This document shows, in pieces, positions 8,078 to 16,549 of a DNA stretch of 34,177 nt. The stretch is from contig SKYU01000083.1 of NCBI GenBank assembly GCA_007127715.1, positions 1-34,177 on the forward strand. Direction: 5' to 3'. This DNA comes from Gammaproteobacteria bacterium. GTDB lineage: Bacteria; Pseudomonadota; Gammaproteobacteria; Steroidobacterales; PWYM01. The notes below the pieces were generated by a model. It ran no database searches. It was not told where the DNA came from and was given only the letters and a program-made list of their open reading frames with translations. The stretch's first letter is position 1, and each line of letters begins with the position of its first letter. Position numbers and translations under genes: made by a program.

Positions 8078-9363
8078 GCAACATCAAACCGATCATCATG
8101 CCCCGTTGGGGCCTTGAGATGACCGAAGGCACCCTCAGTGCCTGGCACGTGGCCGTCGGCGACCGGGTCACCACAGGTCAGGTAATCATGGACGTCGAGA
8201 GCGAGAAGATCGCCAACGAAGTTGAGAGCGAGGCCGAGGGGGTGCTGCGGAAAATCGTCGTCGAGGCCGGCGATACGGTGGACATCGGTACGCTGCTCGC
8301 GGTGATCGCCGACGAACAGACCCCCGACGAGCAGATCGAGGCGTTCGTGCAGAGCTATCGTCCGGTGACCTTCACCGGTGAGGAGGCGGCCGAGGCGGAA
8401 CCCGCCCAGACGCCCGCCGCGTCGGCACCGGCCGCGTCCGAGCCTGCACGGGCGACGTCGACCTCGACGGGTGCCGGACGCGCCCAGGGTCGGGCCGAAG
8501 GCGAGGCGCATGCCTCTCCGACGGCGCGCCGGCTGGCGAGCCGGCTGGGGGTCGACCTGTCGCAGGTCCGCGGCAGCGGTCGCGGCGGGCGGATTTCGGC
8601 AGACGACGTGAAGGCGTTTGCAGCGGCCCAGGATGCCGGTGGCGCGGCTGGCGAACTGCCTGCCGAGCCCACCAGCCCCGACGCGGAGGGCGGGTTCACG
8701 GTGGTCAAGCTCACCACCATGCGCAAGACCATCGCCCGACGGCTCGTCGACTCGAAGCAGAACGTGCCGCACTTCTACCTGACGGTCGAACTGCACATGG
8801 ACGCGCTGCTCGAAGCGCGCGCCGGGCTGCGCAGCCAGGGCCAGGACGTCTCGGTCAACGACTGTCTGCTGAAAGCCTGTGCCCTGGCGCTGCAGGACGT
8901 CCCGGAGGCCAACGTGCAGTTCCACGACGATGTGCTGCACCGGTTCGAGCATTCGGATGTCGCCTTCGCGGTAGCGACCGACGGGGGGCTCATCACCCCT
9001 GTGGTGCGCGCTGCCGAGGGCAAGAGCGTGGCGGCCCTGGCGGCCGAGGTCCGCGACCTGGCGTCGCGCGGTCGCGCCGGCAAGCTGTCCGCGGAGGAAT
9101 TCCAGGGCGGCACGCTGACGCTGTCGAATCTCGGCATGTACGGAATCGATGCCTTTTCGGCCGTCATCAATCCGCCGCAGGCCGCAATCCTCGCCGTCGG
9201 GCGCGCCGCGGAGCGGGTGGTCGTGCGCGAAGGTCAGCCCGCGGTGGGCCGGGTCATGACCGCCACGCTGTCCTGCGATCACCGGGCGATCGACGGCGCC
9301 CTTGGGGCCCGCTGGCTGCAGGCCCTGCGCGAGCGTATCGAGCGCCCGCGCGACTGGTGCTGA
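8074..9363 (+). CDS. acoC: Dihydrolipoamide acetyltransferase (E2) of the acetoin/2-oxoacid dehydrogenase complex
   Basis: This is the core transacylase that carries the acyl group on lipoate to CoA. One N-terminal lipoyl domain (~1-80) has the lipoylated K45 in VESEKIANEV. An Ala/Pro-rich linker (~102-145) is followed by a peripheral subunit-binding domain (~147-185, SPTARRLASRLGVDLSQVRG). The catalytic domain runs from ~208 to 429, with the DHRxxDG motif at H403 and D407. The 429-residue length with a single lipoyl domain fits AcoC or small E2 proteins. No lipoamide dehydrogenase (E3) gene follows; an MFS transporter comes next. The complex must therefore borrow E3 encoded elsewhere. Confidence 0.88.
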   Translation: MSNIKPIIMPRWGLEMTEGTLSAWHVAVGDRVTTGQVIMDVESEKIANEVESEAEGVLRKIVVEAGDTVDIGTLLAVIADEQTPDEQIEAFVQSYRPVTFTGEEAAEAEPAQTPAASAPAASEPARATSTSTGAGRAQGRAEGEAHASPTARRLASRLGVDLSQVRGSGRGGRISADDVKAFAAAQDAGGAAGELPAEPTSPDAEGGFTVVKLTTMRKTIARRLVDSKQNVPHFYLTVELHMDALLEARAGLRSQGQDVSVNDCLLKACALALQDVPEANVQFHDDVLHRFEHSDVAFAVATDGGLITPVVRAAEGKSVAALAAEVRDLASRGRAGKLSAEEFQGGTLTLSNLGMYGIDAFSAVINPPQAAILAVGRAAERVVVREGQPAVGRVMTATLSCDHRAIDGALGARWLQALRERIERPRDWC

Positions 9364-9385
9364 GCGCACACACGCGGCTGCGGGG

Positions 9386-10594
9386 GTGACGCCCGCGCCG
9401 GTGCGTATTCCGGTGCCGGCGCTGGCGCTGATTTCCAGCGTCGGCGCCTTCGGCACCCACCTGCTGCTGCCGGCGCTGCCGGCCATTCGCGACGAGTTCG
9501 GGGTGACCAGCGGCCAGGTGCAGCTGGTAGTGAGCCTCTCGCTGCTGGCGCTGGCTGCCGGCGCTCTCCTCAATGGCCCGCTCTCCGACCGGTTCGGGCG
9601 GCGCCCGGTGGCGCTGGCGGGACTCGGGTTCTACATCCTCGGCAGTCTGCTGGCGTGGGCGGCCGAGCCGTTCGCCGGCGTGCTGGCAGGCCGGGTCGTC
9701 CAGGCGGTCGGCGGAGGCGCCGTGATCACGGTGATCCGGGCGGTGATCCGGGACGTCTACGATCGGGACACCGCAGCATCGATCTTCGGCTACATGGCAG
9801 CGTTCGTGCTCTTGGTGCCGCTGTTGGTGCCGCTGCTCGGTGGCCTGGTAGCCGAGCATCTGGGCTGGCGCAGCAACTTCCTGGTGGCGGTGGCGGTCGG
9901 CGCCGCTGTAGGCGCGTTCGTGTGGCTGCGGCTGCCGGAGACCAGGAACCCGGTGGCGGGGGACGACGCGCGCCTTGTCCCGGTCATGCTCTCGCTGCTG
10001 CGGCGCCGGGTCTTTCTGGGCTACGCATTGAACTATGCCTGCTCGATGGCTGCGCTGCAGGCCTTCATCGCCGGCGCCCCGTTGCTGCTGATTGGCAGCG
10101 TGGGGCTGAGCCCCAGCGAATATGGTGCCTGGTACATGCTGACCGCCGCGGCCTCGCTGACCGGCTTCGCTCTGGCGGGGCGGCTGTCGCGGCAGGCAGG
10201 CATCGCCCGGATGCTGCAGGTGGGGCTGGCCATCTCGGTCTCGGCCACCCTGCTGCTGCTGACCGTACAGGCGACGCTCGGTGTGCCGACCCCGCTGGCG
10301 TTCATGCTTCCGGCCATGGGGCACACCTTCGCCAACGCGCTGATGGCCCCCAGCGCCACCTCGGGGGCGATAGGCGAGCGCCCCGACCAGGCCGGGGCCG
10401 CCGCAGGGCTGCTGGGTTTCCTGCAGTTCCTGTTCGCAGCTGCCGCGGCGCAGCTCGCCGGACTCCTGCAGGACCGCACGGAACTCGGGGTTGCGCTGGT
10501 GATGGCGGTGGCATCGCTGGGCGCCGCGGCGGCCTACCTGCTGCTGGTCCGCCCCGCCACCGCTGGGCAGCCCGACGCGCGGCAGGCACAATAG
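9386..10594 (+). CDS. MFS multidrug exporter, Bcr/CflA type
   Basis: This is an inner-membrane proton antiporter of the major facilitator superfamily, probably 12 helices in ~402 residues. MFS motif A is seen as [12 protein letters not shown] at residues 64-75, between helices 2 and 3. The opening ([17 protein letters not shown]) and the [15 protein letters not shown] helix resemble Bcr/CflA drug-resistance transporters. The start is probably GTG 9386, 22 bases after the E2 stop; GTG 9401 is an alternative with GGGGGTG 12 bases upstream. An open frame from 9302 would overlap acoC by 62 bases and is rejected. It could be co-transcribed with acoABC. The substrate is unknown, and family membership alone does not establish drug export. 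Confidence 0.85.
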   Translation: MTPAPVRIPVPALALISSVGAFGTHLLLPALPAIRDEFGVTSGQVQLVVSLSLLALAAGALLNGPLSDRFGRRPVALAGLGFYILGSLLAWAAEPFAGVLAGRVVQAVGGGAVITVIRAVIRDVYDRDTAASIFGYMAAFVLLVPLLVPLLGGLVAEHLGWRSNFLVAVAVGAAVGAFVWLRLPETRNPVAGDDARLVPVMLSLLRRRVFLGYALNYACSMAALQAFIAGAPLLLIGSVGLSPSEYGAWYMLTAAASLTGFALAGRLSRQAGIARMLQVGLAISVSATLLLLTVQATLGVPTPLAFMLPAMGHTFANALMAPSATSGAIGERPDQAGAAAGLLGFLQFLFAAAAAQLAGLLQDRTELGVALVMAVASLGAAAAYLLLVRPATAGQPDARQAQ

Positions 10595-10623
10595 CGCCCC
10601 CGTCCGACACGCACCCGGTCCAC

Positions 10624-11298
10624 ATGGAACACCTGATTGCCCCCTCGATTCTGTCCGCCGACTTTGCCCGTCTGGGTGAAGACGTCGACGCCGTCCTCGC
10701 CGCCGGCGCCGACGTCGTGCATTTCGACGTGATGGACAACCACTACGTGCCCAACCTGACGGTTGGGCCCCTGGTCTGCGCAGCGCTGCGCAAGCATGGG
10801 ATCACCGCACCCATCGACGTGCACCTCATGGTCAAGCCGGTCGACCGGCTGATCCCGGACTTCGCCGAGGCCGGTGCAAGCTGGATCAGCGTGCACCCCG
10901 AGAGCACGGAGCACCTGGACCGGACGCTGCAGCTCATCCGTGACTGCGGCTGCAAGGCGGGCCTGGTGTTCAACCCGGCCACGCCACTCAGCTGGCTCGA
11001 TCATGTCCTCGACCGGATCGACCTGGTACTGCTGATGTCGGTCAACCCGGGATTCGGCGGGCAACGCTTCATCGAGTCCACGCTGGACAAGCTCGCGAGC
11101 GTACGCCGGCGTATCGATGCCTCCGGGCGTGCGATCCGCCTGGAAGTCGACGGCGGCGTCAAGATCGACAACATCCGAGCGATCGCCGAGGCGGGCGCCG
11201 ACACCTTCGTCGCCGGCTCGGCCATTTTCGGTGCCGACGACTATGCCGAGGCGATCGGGCGCATGCGTTCGGAACTCGCCGCGGCGCAGGGGAGGTGA
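10624..11298 (+). CDS. rpe: Ribulose-phosphate 3-epimerase
   Basis: Rpe interconverts ribulose 5-phosphate and xylulose 5-phosphate in the pentose phosphate and Calvin cycles. It is a 224-residue TIM barrel beginning [17 protein letters not shown]. The metal/catalytic residues H34 and D36 lie in [16 protein letters not shown], and H67 in DVHLMVKP. The second catalytic Asp is in [12 protein letters not shown], and the phosphate loop is NPGFGGQRF with a GSAIFG end. The ATG at 10624 has no clear ribosome binding site. It lies 29 bases after the transporter stop and overlaps gph by four bases (GTGA), the common rpe-gph pairing. Confidence 0.95.
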   Translation: MEHLIAPSILSADFARLGEDVDAVLAAGADVVHFDVMDNHYVPNLTVGPLVCAALRKHGITAPIDVHLMVKPVDRLIPDFAEAGASWISVHPESTEHLDRTLQLIRDCGCKAGLVFNPATPLSWLDHVLDRIDLVLLMSVNPGFGGQRFIESTLDKLASVRRRIDASGRAIRLEVDGGVKIDNIRAIAEAGADTFVAGSAIFGADDYAEAIGRMRSELAAAQGR

Positions 11299-11966
11299 GC
11301 GCAACGCGCGGCGTGCTGTTCGACCTCGACGGCACGCTGGTCGACACTGCCCCGTCGATTGCGCGCGCGGTCAACCGTGTGCTGGTTGACCGGCGCCTGC
11401 CCGAGCAGCCGGAGATCATCGTGCGCGGCTGGATTGGTGGCGGTATGGAAACGCTGCTCCGGCGCAGCCTCGCCGCCCTGGGGATCGAGCACGCCGATTC
11501 CGCGGCCCTCGGGGACTTCGTCGCGGCGTTTCGTGTGCACTACCGCGACTGCCTGGGTGAGGGCGCCGCCCCGTATCCCGGAATGGTCGAGCTGCTCGAT
11601 CAGCTGCAGCGTAACGGGACCGTCCTCGCCATCGTCACCAACAAGCCTCGGGAGTTCGCCGAACCGCTCATGGCCAGGCTTGGCCTGGACGTGCGCTTCC
11701 GCGACATGATCTGCGGTGACGACCTGGCGCACAGCAAGCCCGATCCGCTACCGGTGACGACTCTGCTCGGTCGACTCGGGCTGGTCGCCGGCGACAGCTG
11801 GCTGGTCGGTGACTCGATTGCCGACATGCGCGCCGCACATGCCGCCGGGGTCCCGGCCGTGCTCATGGGCTATGGCTACGGCAGCGAGGATCCCGAGGCC
11901 CGGGCGCTGGCCACAGCGCAGGCCGATGACGTCGCGCAATTGCAGGCGATATTGACTCCACGGTAG
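11295..11966 (+). CDS. gph: Phosphoglycolate phosphatase (HAD superfamily)
   Basis: Gph hydrolyses 2-phosphoglycolate, from DNA repair or Rubisco oxygenation. The 223-residue HAD protein has motif [11 protein letters not shown] (nucleophile D10, acid/base D12), motif II IVTNKP, and motif III/IV SKPDPLP with [12 protein letters not shown]. The cap domain between ~15 and 80 is of the C1 type. It starts at GTG 11295 within GGAGGTGA and is translationally coupled to rpe. The pairing with rpe supports Gph over other HAD phosphatases. A role beside a Calvin cycle is possible but no other cbb genes are visible. Confidence 0.9.
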   Translation: MSATRGVLFDLDGTLVDTAPSIARAVNRVLVDRRLPEQPEIIVRGWIGGGMETLLRRSLAALGIEHADSAALGDFVAAFRVHYRDCLGEGAAPYPGMVELLDQLQRNGTVLAIVTNKPREFAEPLMARLGLDVRFRDMICGDDLAHSKPDPLPVTTLLGRLGLVAGDSWLVGDSIADMRAAHAAGVPAVLMGYGYGSEDPEARALATAQADDVAQLQAILTPR

Positions 11967-11986
11967 GCTTTCTCGGTTTTGGCTTC

Positions 11987-12005
11987 GGGTGCCGCGCGGG
12001 CGCCC
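11987..12005 (+). promoter_or_regulatory. Small hairpin ahead of thrA
   Basis: In the 67-base gph-thrA gap, GGGTGCC (11987-11993) pairs with GGCGCCC (11999-12005) around a five-base loop, with one G-T pair. It has no T-run and no room for a Thr/Ile-rich leader peptide, so the classical thr attenuator seems absent. A weak terminator or a chance GC stem are both possible. Confidence 0.25.
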
Positions 12006-12033
12006 TGGCTTCGCTCAGGAGACGGGCAACGGC

Positions 12034-14517
12034 ATGAACGAACATCCCTGGATCGTCCACAAGTTCGGCGGCAGCAGCCTTGCCACAGCCGAGCGTTTCC
12101 GGCGCGTGGGCGACATCATCGTTGCGCAGGCCCGGCCGCGCCTTGCGATCGTCGTCTCCGCCCTGGGCGGCTTCACGGATGCGCTGCTCTCTCTGGTGGC
12201 CGCGGCTTCGCGGGGCGACGAGCAACCCGACGCGGGCCTTGGCGCGCTGGCGACCCGCTACCGGGAAGCCGCCGAGGCGCTGCTCGGTGAGACGGCTCGC
12301 GCACAGCTGCTCGCCGCGTTCGAGCGCGACTGCGAAGACATCCGCCACGTGCTGCAGGCGCTGGTGCTGGTCCGGGCCGCCTCACCGCGCAGCCGTGACC
12401 TGGTCTCGGGTTATGGCGAGCTGTGGTCGGCGCGGCTGATGGCCGCCTATCTGGCCGAGCGGGCCGACCAGCCCCACCCCGTGGACTGGCTCGATGCCCG
12501 CCAGGTGCTGGTGGTGGAACCGGGCGAGATGGGACCCGCCGTGTGCTGGGAGGAGACCACACAGCGCCTGGCGGACCGGCAGCTCGGCGGGTTCGAGGGG
12601 GTGGTGGTCATCACCGGCTTCATCGCCAGCGACACCGAGGGCCTGCAGACCACGCTCGGGCGCGACGGCAGCGACTACTCCGCCTCGATCTTCGGGGCAC
12701 TGCTCGGTGCGGCGGAGATCAATATCTGGACCGATGTCCATGGTGTGATGAGCGGCGATCCGCGCCGCGTTCCCGAGGCGGCGGTCATCCATGACCTGTC
12801 ATACAGCGAGGCCATGGAACTGGCCTACTTCGGCGCCCGCGTGCTCCATCCCCAGACCATGGCGCCGGCCGTGCGCGACGGTATCCCGATCCGCATCCGC
12901 AGCACCTTCGACCCCGAGGGCGCGGGCACGCGGGTCGCAGCCGATCCGCCGCCGGGGCCGCAGGTCAAGGGCATCAGTGCCATCGACGGGGTCGCCCTGA
13001 TCAACCTCGAGGGCTCCGGCATGATCGGCGTGCCGGGCACGGCCGACCGGCTGTTCAGCGCCCTGCGCGCAGCCCGCGTATCCGTCATCCTGATCTCGCA
13101 GGGCAGTTCGGAACACTCCATCTGTTTCGCGGTTCCCGAGCCCGCTGCCGAGCAGGTACGCAGGGTGGTCGAGAAGGCCTTCGCGACGGAGCTGGCGCAG
13201 GGCCTGGTCAATCGCGTCGGCGTGACGCCAGGCTGCAGCATCCTCGCCGTGGTCGGGGACGGCATGGCCGGCCTGCCCGGCGTCGCTGGCCGCTTCTTCG
13301 GCACGCTGGGGCGCGCTGGCATCAATGTCCGCGCCATCGCCCAGGGCGCCTCGGAGCGCAACATCTCCGCCGTGGTGGATCGCGTGGACGCGGCGCGCGC
13401 GGTACGTGCGGTGCACTCGAGCTTCTACCTGTCGGCCAAGACGCTGTCGATCGGGCTGATCGGCCCCGGCACGGTCGGGGCGGCGTTTCTCGAGCAGCTG
13501 GCCGCCGAGCGGGCTCGACTGCGACAGGACTTCAACCTCGACCTCCGGGTACGCGGCATCGCCACCTCCGGTCGCATGCTGCTGGCCGGTCGCGATGCCG
13601 AGCTCCATCGCTGGCGCGAACTGCTCGAAGAAACCGGCGAGCCGACGGATCTCGAGGGGTTCGTCGACCATGTGCAGGCCGATCATCTGCCACATGCCGT
13701 CATCATCGACTGCACCGCCAGCGCCGCCGTCGCCAGCCGCTACGCCGACTGGCTGGCGCGAGGCATCCATGTCATCACCCCGAACAAGCGCGCGAACAGC
13801 GGGCCATTCAGCGATTACCGCGAGCTTCGGCGCCAGTGTCGTGAACACGGCAGCCATTATCTCTACGAAACCACGGTTGGCGCTGGACTGCCCGTCATCC
13901 AGACCCTGCGGGACCTGCGCGACACCGGGGATGAGATCCACAGCATCCAGGGCATCTTCTCCGGCACGCTCGCCTACCTGTTCAACCAGTATGACGGTAC
14001 ACGGCGCTTCTCTGAGATCGTGCGCGAGGCACGCGCCCGTGGCTTCACCGAGCCGGATCCGCGGGAGGACCTCTCGGGCATGGACGTGGCGCGCAAGACC
14101 ATCATCCTGGCCCGGGAAGCGGGTCTCGGGCTGGAGCTCTCGGAACTCGCCGTGCGCAGCCTGGTGCCGACCGGCCTGGAGACCGGCTCGGTCGACAGTT
14201 TCCTCGACCGTCTCGAGGCACATGACGAGGAGATGGGGGCACTGGTCCGCGAGGCTGACGCCGAGGGGCAGGTGCTTCGCTACGTGGGCACCCTGGATAT
14301 CGCCAACGGACGCGCCTCGGTCGAGCTGGCCCGCTTCGACCGCGACCATCCCTTCGCGCGGATCAACCTGACCGACAACATCGTGCAGTTCCAGACCCGT
14401 CGATACAGCGAGAACCCGCTGATCATCCAGGGACCGGGCGCGGGCCCGGAGGTTACCGCCGGGGGCGTGTTCGCCGATCTGCTGCGCTTGACCAGCGTCC
14501 TCGCTGGTCCGCTTTAG
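12034..14517 (+). CDS. thrA: Bifunctional aspartate kinase / homoserine dehydrogenase
   Basis: This fused enzyme catalyses the first and third steps from aspartate to threonine. The 827-residue length fits the ThrA/MetL fusion (~810-820). The N-terminal aspartokinase (1-~300) has KFGGSSLATAERF (residues 10-22), GRDGSDYSASI and IWTDVHGVMSGDPR. Two ACT regulatory modules (~315-460) contain VSVILISQGSSE and INVRAIAQGASERNI, the pattern of threonine-responsive enzymes. The homoserine dehydrogenase has the NAD(P) motif LIGPGTVGAAFLEQL (475-489), then NKRANSG, and the catalytic region TVGAGLPVI through EPDPREDLSGMDVARK. ATG 12034 follows CAGGAGA. Direct continuity with thrC favours thrA over metL. 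Confidence 0.93.
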   Translation: MNEHPWIVHKFGGSSLATAERFRRVGDIIVAQARPRLAIVVSALGGFTDALLSLVAAASRGDEQPDAGLGALATRYREAAEALLGETARAQLLAAFERDCEDIRHVLQALVLVRAASPRSRDLVSGYGELWSARLMAAYLAERADQPHPVDWLDARQVLVVEPGEMGPAVCWEETTQRLADRQLGGFEGVVVITGFIASDTEGLQTTLGRDGSDYSASIFGALLGAAEINIWTDVHGVMSGDPRRVPEAAVIHDLSYSEAMELAYFGARVLHPQTMAPAVRDGIPIRIRSTFDPEGAGTRVAADPPPGPQVKGISAIDGVALINLEGSGMIGVPGTADRLFSALRAARVSVILISQGSSEHSICFAVPEPAAEQVRRVVEKAFATELAQGLVNRVGVTPGCSILAVVGDGMAGLPGVAGRFFGTLGRAGINVRAIAQGASERNISAVVDRVDAARAVRAVHSSFYLSAKTLSIGLIGPGTVGAAFLEQLAAERARLRQDFNLDLRVRGIATSGRMLLAGRDAELHRWRELLEETGEPTDLEGFVDHVQADHLPHAVIIDCTASAAVASRYADWLARGIHVITPNKRANSGPFSDYRELRRQCREHGSHYLYETTVGAGLPVIQTLRDLRDTGDEIHSIQGIFSGTLAYLFNQYDGTRRFSEIVREARARGFTEPDPREDLSGMDVARKTIILAREAGLGLELSELAVRSLVPTGLETGSVDSFLDRLEAHDEEMGALVREADAEGQVLRYVGTLDIANGRASVELARFDRDHPFARINLTDNIVQFQTRRYSENPLIIQGPGAGPEVTAGGVFADLLRLTSVLAGPL

Positions 14518-14530
14518 GGGGGAAGGGCGG

Positions 14531-15835
14531 ATGAACTATCGCAGCACCCGCGGGGCGGGTCCGGTGGGACTGGATGAGGCGCTTCTGCGGGGGCTCGCAC
14601 CCGACGGCGGACTGTTCGTCCCGGCGGCGCTGCCGCGGTTCGACGAGACGGCGTTTGCCGGGCTGGACAACATCGTCGATATCGGTGTGCGGTTCCTGAC
14701 CCCGTTCGCTGCAGGCAGCCGCCTCGAGCCGGCGCTTGACGCCATCTGCCGCGACGCGTTTTCCTTTCCGATCCCGCTGCGCGATCTGCCCCCTACGCAG
14801 GCGCAGCTGGGCGTACTGGAGCTGTTCCACGGCCCCACAGCGGCCTTCAAGGATGTCGGTGCGCGGTTTCTGGCCGCCTGCATGCAGAGGCTGGACCGCG
14901 ACAGGGACGATCCGCGCCCGCTCACCATCCTCGTGGCCACCTCCGGCGATACCGGGGGCGCGGTGGCGGCCGCCTTTCATGGGCGGCCGGGGTTTCGTGT
15001 GGTGGTGCTGTACCCGGACGGCCAGGTCTCCCCGCGTCAGGCGCACCAGCTGGGCTGCTGGGGGGGCAACGTGCTGACACTGGCCGTCGACGGCCCCTTC
15101 GACGCCTGCCAGCAGCTCGTCAAGCAGGCGTTCGCGCACGCGCGCATCTCGCAGGAGCACCGCCTGTGTTCCGCCAACAGCATCAATATCGGCCGGCTGC
15201 TGCCGCAGGCCGTGTACTACGCGGCCGCCAGTCTCTGGCATCTGCGCCGGCACGCTCGCCCGGCGTCGTTCATCATTCCGACCGGCAACCTGGGAAACGC
15301 GCTGGCCTGTGTCCTTGCCCGCGAATGCGGTCTGCCCATCGCCGAGATCGTACTCGCCACCAACGCCAACCGCACCATCGTCGACTACCTCGGCTCCGGC
15401 GAGTACGCCGCACGTCCGAGCGTGCAGACGCTGGCCTCGGCCATGGACGTTGGCGACCCCTCCAACATGGAACGCCTGCGTCACCTGTTTCCCGCCTTCG
15501 CCACACTGAGCGACAAGGTCAGCGGATTCAGCGTCACTGACGAGGAGATCCGTGAGCAGATCCGCCTTGATGCGACCCGCCGCGGCGAGACCTGGTGCCC
15601 GCATACGGCCACGGCGGCGCGGGTACACGATCGCCTGCCCGCGGCGCAGGCCGCGCAACCCTGGGTACTGGTGGCCACGGCCCACCCCGCCAAGTTCCAC
15701 GAGATCGTGGAGCCCCTGGTGGGGGGGCCGGTTCCCGTGCCGCCGGCCCTGGCCGAACTGCTCGAGCGCCCGGCGAAGGCCGAGCGCATCCCGGCGGACC
15801 TCGACGCCCTGGCTGCGCAGCTCGCCGCACACTGA
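14531..15835 (+). CDS. thrC: Threonine synthase
   Basis: ThrC is a PLP enzyme converting O-phosphohomoserine to threonine. The 434 residues match the bacterial class (E. coli 428). N-terminal YRSTRG and LAPDGGLFVP are family signatures. The PLP lysine is K107 in GPTAAFKDVGARF, with ATSGDTGGAVAAAF and PTGNLGNALA forming the cofactor phosphate cup. AGGGGGGAAGG precedes ATG 14531, 13 bases after the thrA stop. Its substrate needs homoserine kinase, which is not encoded between thrA and thrC or elsewhere in the window. Two seven-base G runs (15060-15066, 15721-15727) lie in the gene. Confidence 0.94.
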   Translation: MNYRSTRGAGPVGLDEALLRGLAPDGGLFVPAALPRFDETAFAGLDNIVDIGVRFLTPFAAGSRLEPALDAICRDAFSFPIPLRDLPPTQAQLGVLELFHGPTAAFKDVGARFLAACMQRLDRDRDDPRPLTILVATSGDTGGAVAAAFHGRPGFRVVVLYPDGQVSPRQAHQLGCWGGNVLTLAVDGPFDACQQLVKQAFAHARISQEHRLCSANSINIGRLLPQAVYYAAASLWHLRRHARPASFIIPTGNLGNALACVLARECGLPIAEIVLATNANRTIVDYLGSGEYAARPSVQTLASAMDVGDPSNMERLRHLFPAFATLSDKVSGFSVTDEEIREQIRLDATRRGETWCPHTATAARVHDRLPAAQAAQPWVLVATAHPAKFHEIVEPLVGGPVPVPPALAELLERPAKAERIPADLDALAAQLAAH

Positions 15836-15849
15836 GCCCGTCGCCAGTC

Positions 15850-16443
15850 ATGCCCTCCCTTGCCTCGCCGGTGGTCCAGACCGCAGCCGTCCTGCTCGCT
15901 CTGGTACTGGCCGGACTGCTCGTCTGGAGGCTGCGCGCGCGGGCGCGGCGGCACCTCGGCGTGGCCCGGCTCTTCGCTCAGATTGCCGCGGCGCGGCTGG
16001 AGAACGTGCTGGTTCCCGATGGGGAAGGCGGGGAGCTGCATCTCGACCACGTGCTGCTGACCGACCGCGGCATCGTCGTGGTACTGGTCAAGCAGGTGTC
16101 CGGGACGGTCTTTGGCAGTGACCGGATGGACGACTGGACCGTGATCGACGGCGATCGTCGGCACACGTTCGCCAATCCCCAGGGGCCGCTTTACGACCGT
16201 GTCGCGGCCGTCAAGCGCATCGTCCGCGAAATCCCGGTAGAGGGCGCAGTCCTGTTTCCGGAGACGGCACGGTTCCAGGGCGGCACACCCCGCCATGTCG
16301 CCACGGCCGAGGCGTTCCGGACACGCTATGGTGGCAGCACCTCGTCGCCCGGTGCCAAGCGTATCGAGGCCTTCCAGCCCTATTGGCAGCGGCTCGCCGA
16401 CACGGTGATCGCGGCCAACCTCGACCGTCTGAAACGCCTGTAG
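15850..16443 (+). CDS. Membrane-anchored NERD-domain protein, probably catalytically dead
   Basis: The 197-residue protein has an N-terminal membrane helix (residues ~8-27, AAVLLALVLAGLLVW), a basic stretch, and then a nuclease-related (NERD) domain. The conserved opening LHLDHVLLTDRGIVVV is at ~63-78 with D66, and KQVSGTVFGS follows. NERD proteins normally have Glu-x-Lys (as in VIEVKNYSG); here the Glu position is L79 (codon CTG) before K81. The downstream FANPQGPLYDRVAAVK is typical of the family. Loss of the acidic residue suggests no nuclease activity. It starts 14 bases after thrC without a visible ribosome binding site, so may be co-translated from the thr transcript. Role unknown. Confidence 0.8.
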   Translation: MPSLASPVVQTAAVLLALVLAGLLVWRLRARARRHLGVARLFAQIAAARLENVLVPDGEGGELHLDHVLLTDRGIVVVLVKQVSGTVFGSDRMDDWTVIDGDRRHTFANPQGPLYDRVAAVKRIVREIPVEGAVLFPETARFQGGTPRHVATAEAFRTRYGGSTSSPGAKRIEAFQPYWQRLADTVIAANLDRLKRL

Positions 16444-16450
16444 CAGCCGC

Positions 16451-16477
16451 CGGACAAACGGGGTCCGTAGTTTCCCC
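16451..16477 (+). terminator. Possible weak terminator after the NERD gene
   Basis: CGGAC (16451-16455) pairs with GTCCG (16463-16467) around a seven-base loop, followed by TAGTTTCCCC. The stem is short and the T-run only three bases, so termination would be weak. Confidence 0.3.
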
Positions 16478-16541
16478 GATTGTGCATTGCAGCGTTGACC
16501 GCAACACTGGCCTGAGTCGGGGAAACCGCAGACTCAGGAGG
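16470..16541 (+). promoter_or_regulatory. Leader with two competing hairpins over the octaheme cytochrome ribosome binding site
   Basis: Stem A pairs GTTTCCCCGA (16470-16479) with TCGGGGAAAC (16517-16526), a perfect 10-base match. Stem B pairs CCTGAGTC (16511-16518) with GACTCAGG (16531-16538), a perfect 8-base match around 12 bases. The stems share bases 16517-16518 and interleave, so they should largely exclude each other. Stem B buries the first half of AGGAGG (16536-16541), the ribosome binding site of the next gene; stem A would leave it free. If the arms are single-stranded in the RNA this resembles a translational on/off switch. Alternatively stem A arms could be a DNA operator pair. 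No known riboswitch was recognised. Confidence 0.45.
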
Positions 16542-16549
16542 ACATCTTG

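Noticed and set aside
9302-9385. Earlier start for the MFS transporter
   Set aside because: It would add 28 residues of unrelated sequence inside the acoC 3' end; GTG 9386 or 9401 gives a normal N-terminus.
9655-10623. Upstream extension of the rpe frame
   Set aside because: The extension is an out-of-frame reading of the transporter gene. Rpe begins at ATG 10624 with its standard N-terminus.
11967-12033. thr attenuator with leader peptide
   Set aside because: The gap is only 67 bases and has no short frame rich in Thr and Ile codons, and no T-run terminator.
12799-15832. Long minus-strand frames opposite thrA and thrC
   Set aside because: Both plus-strand genes are full-length enzymes with intact motifs; the opposing frames show no family features.
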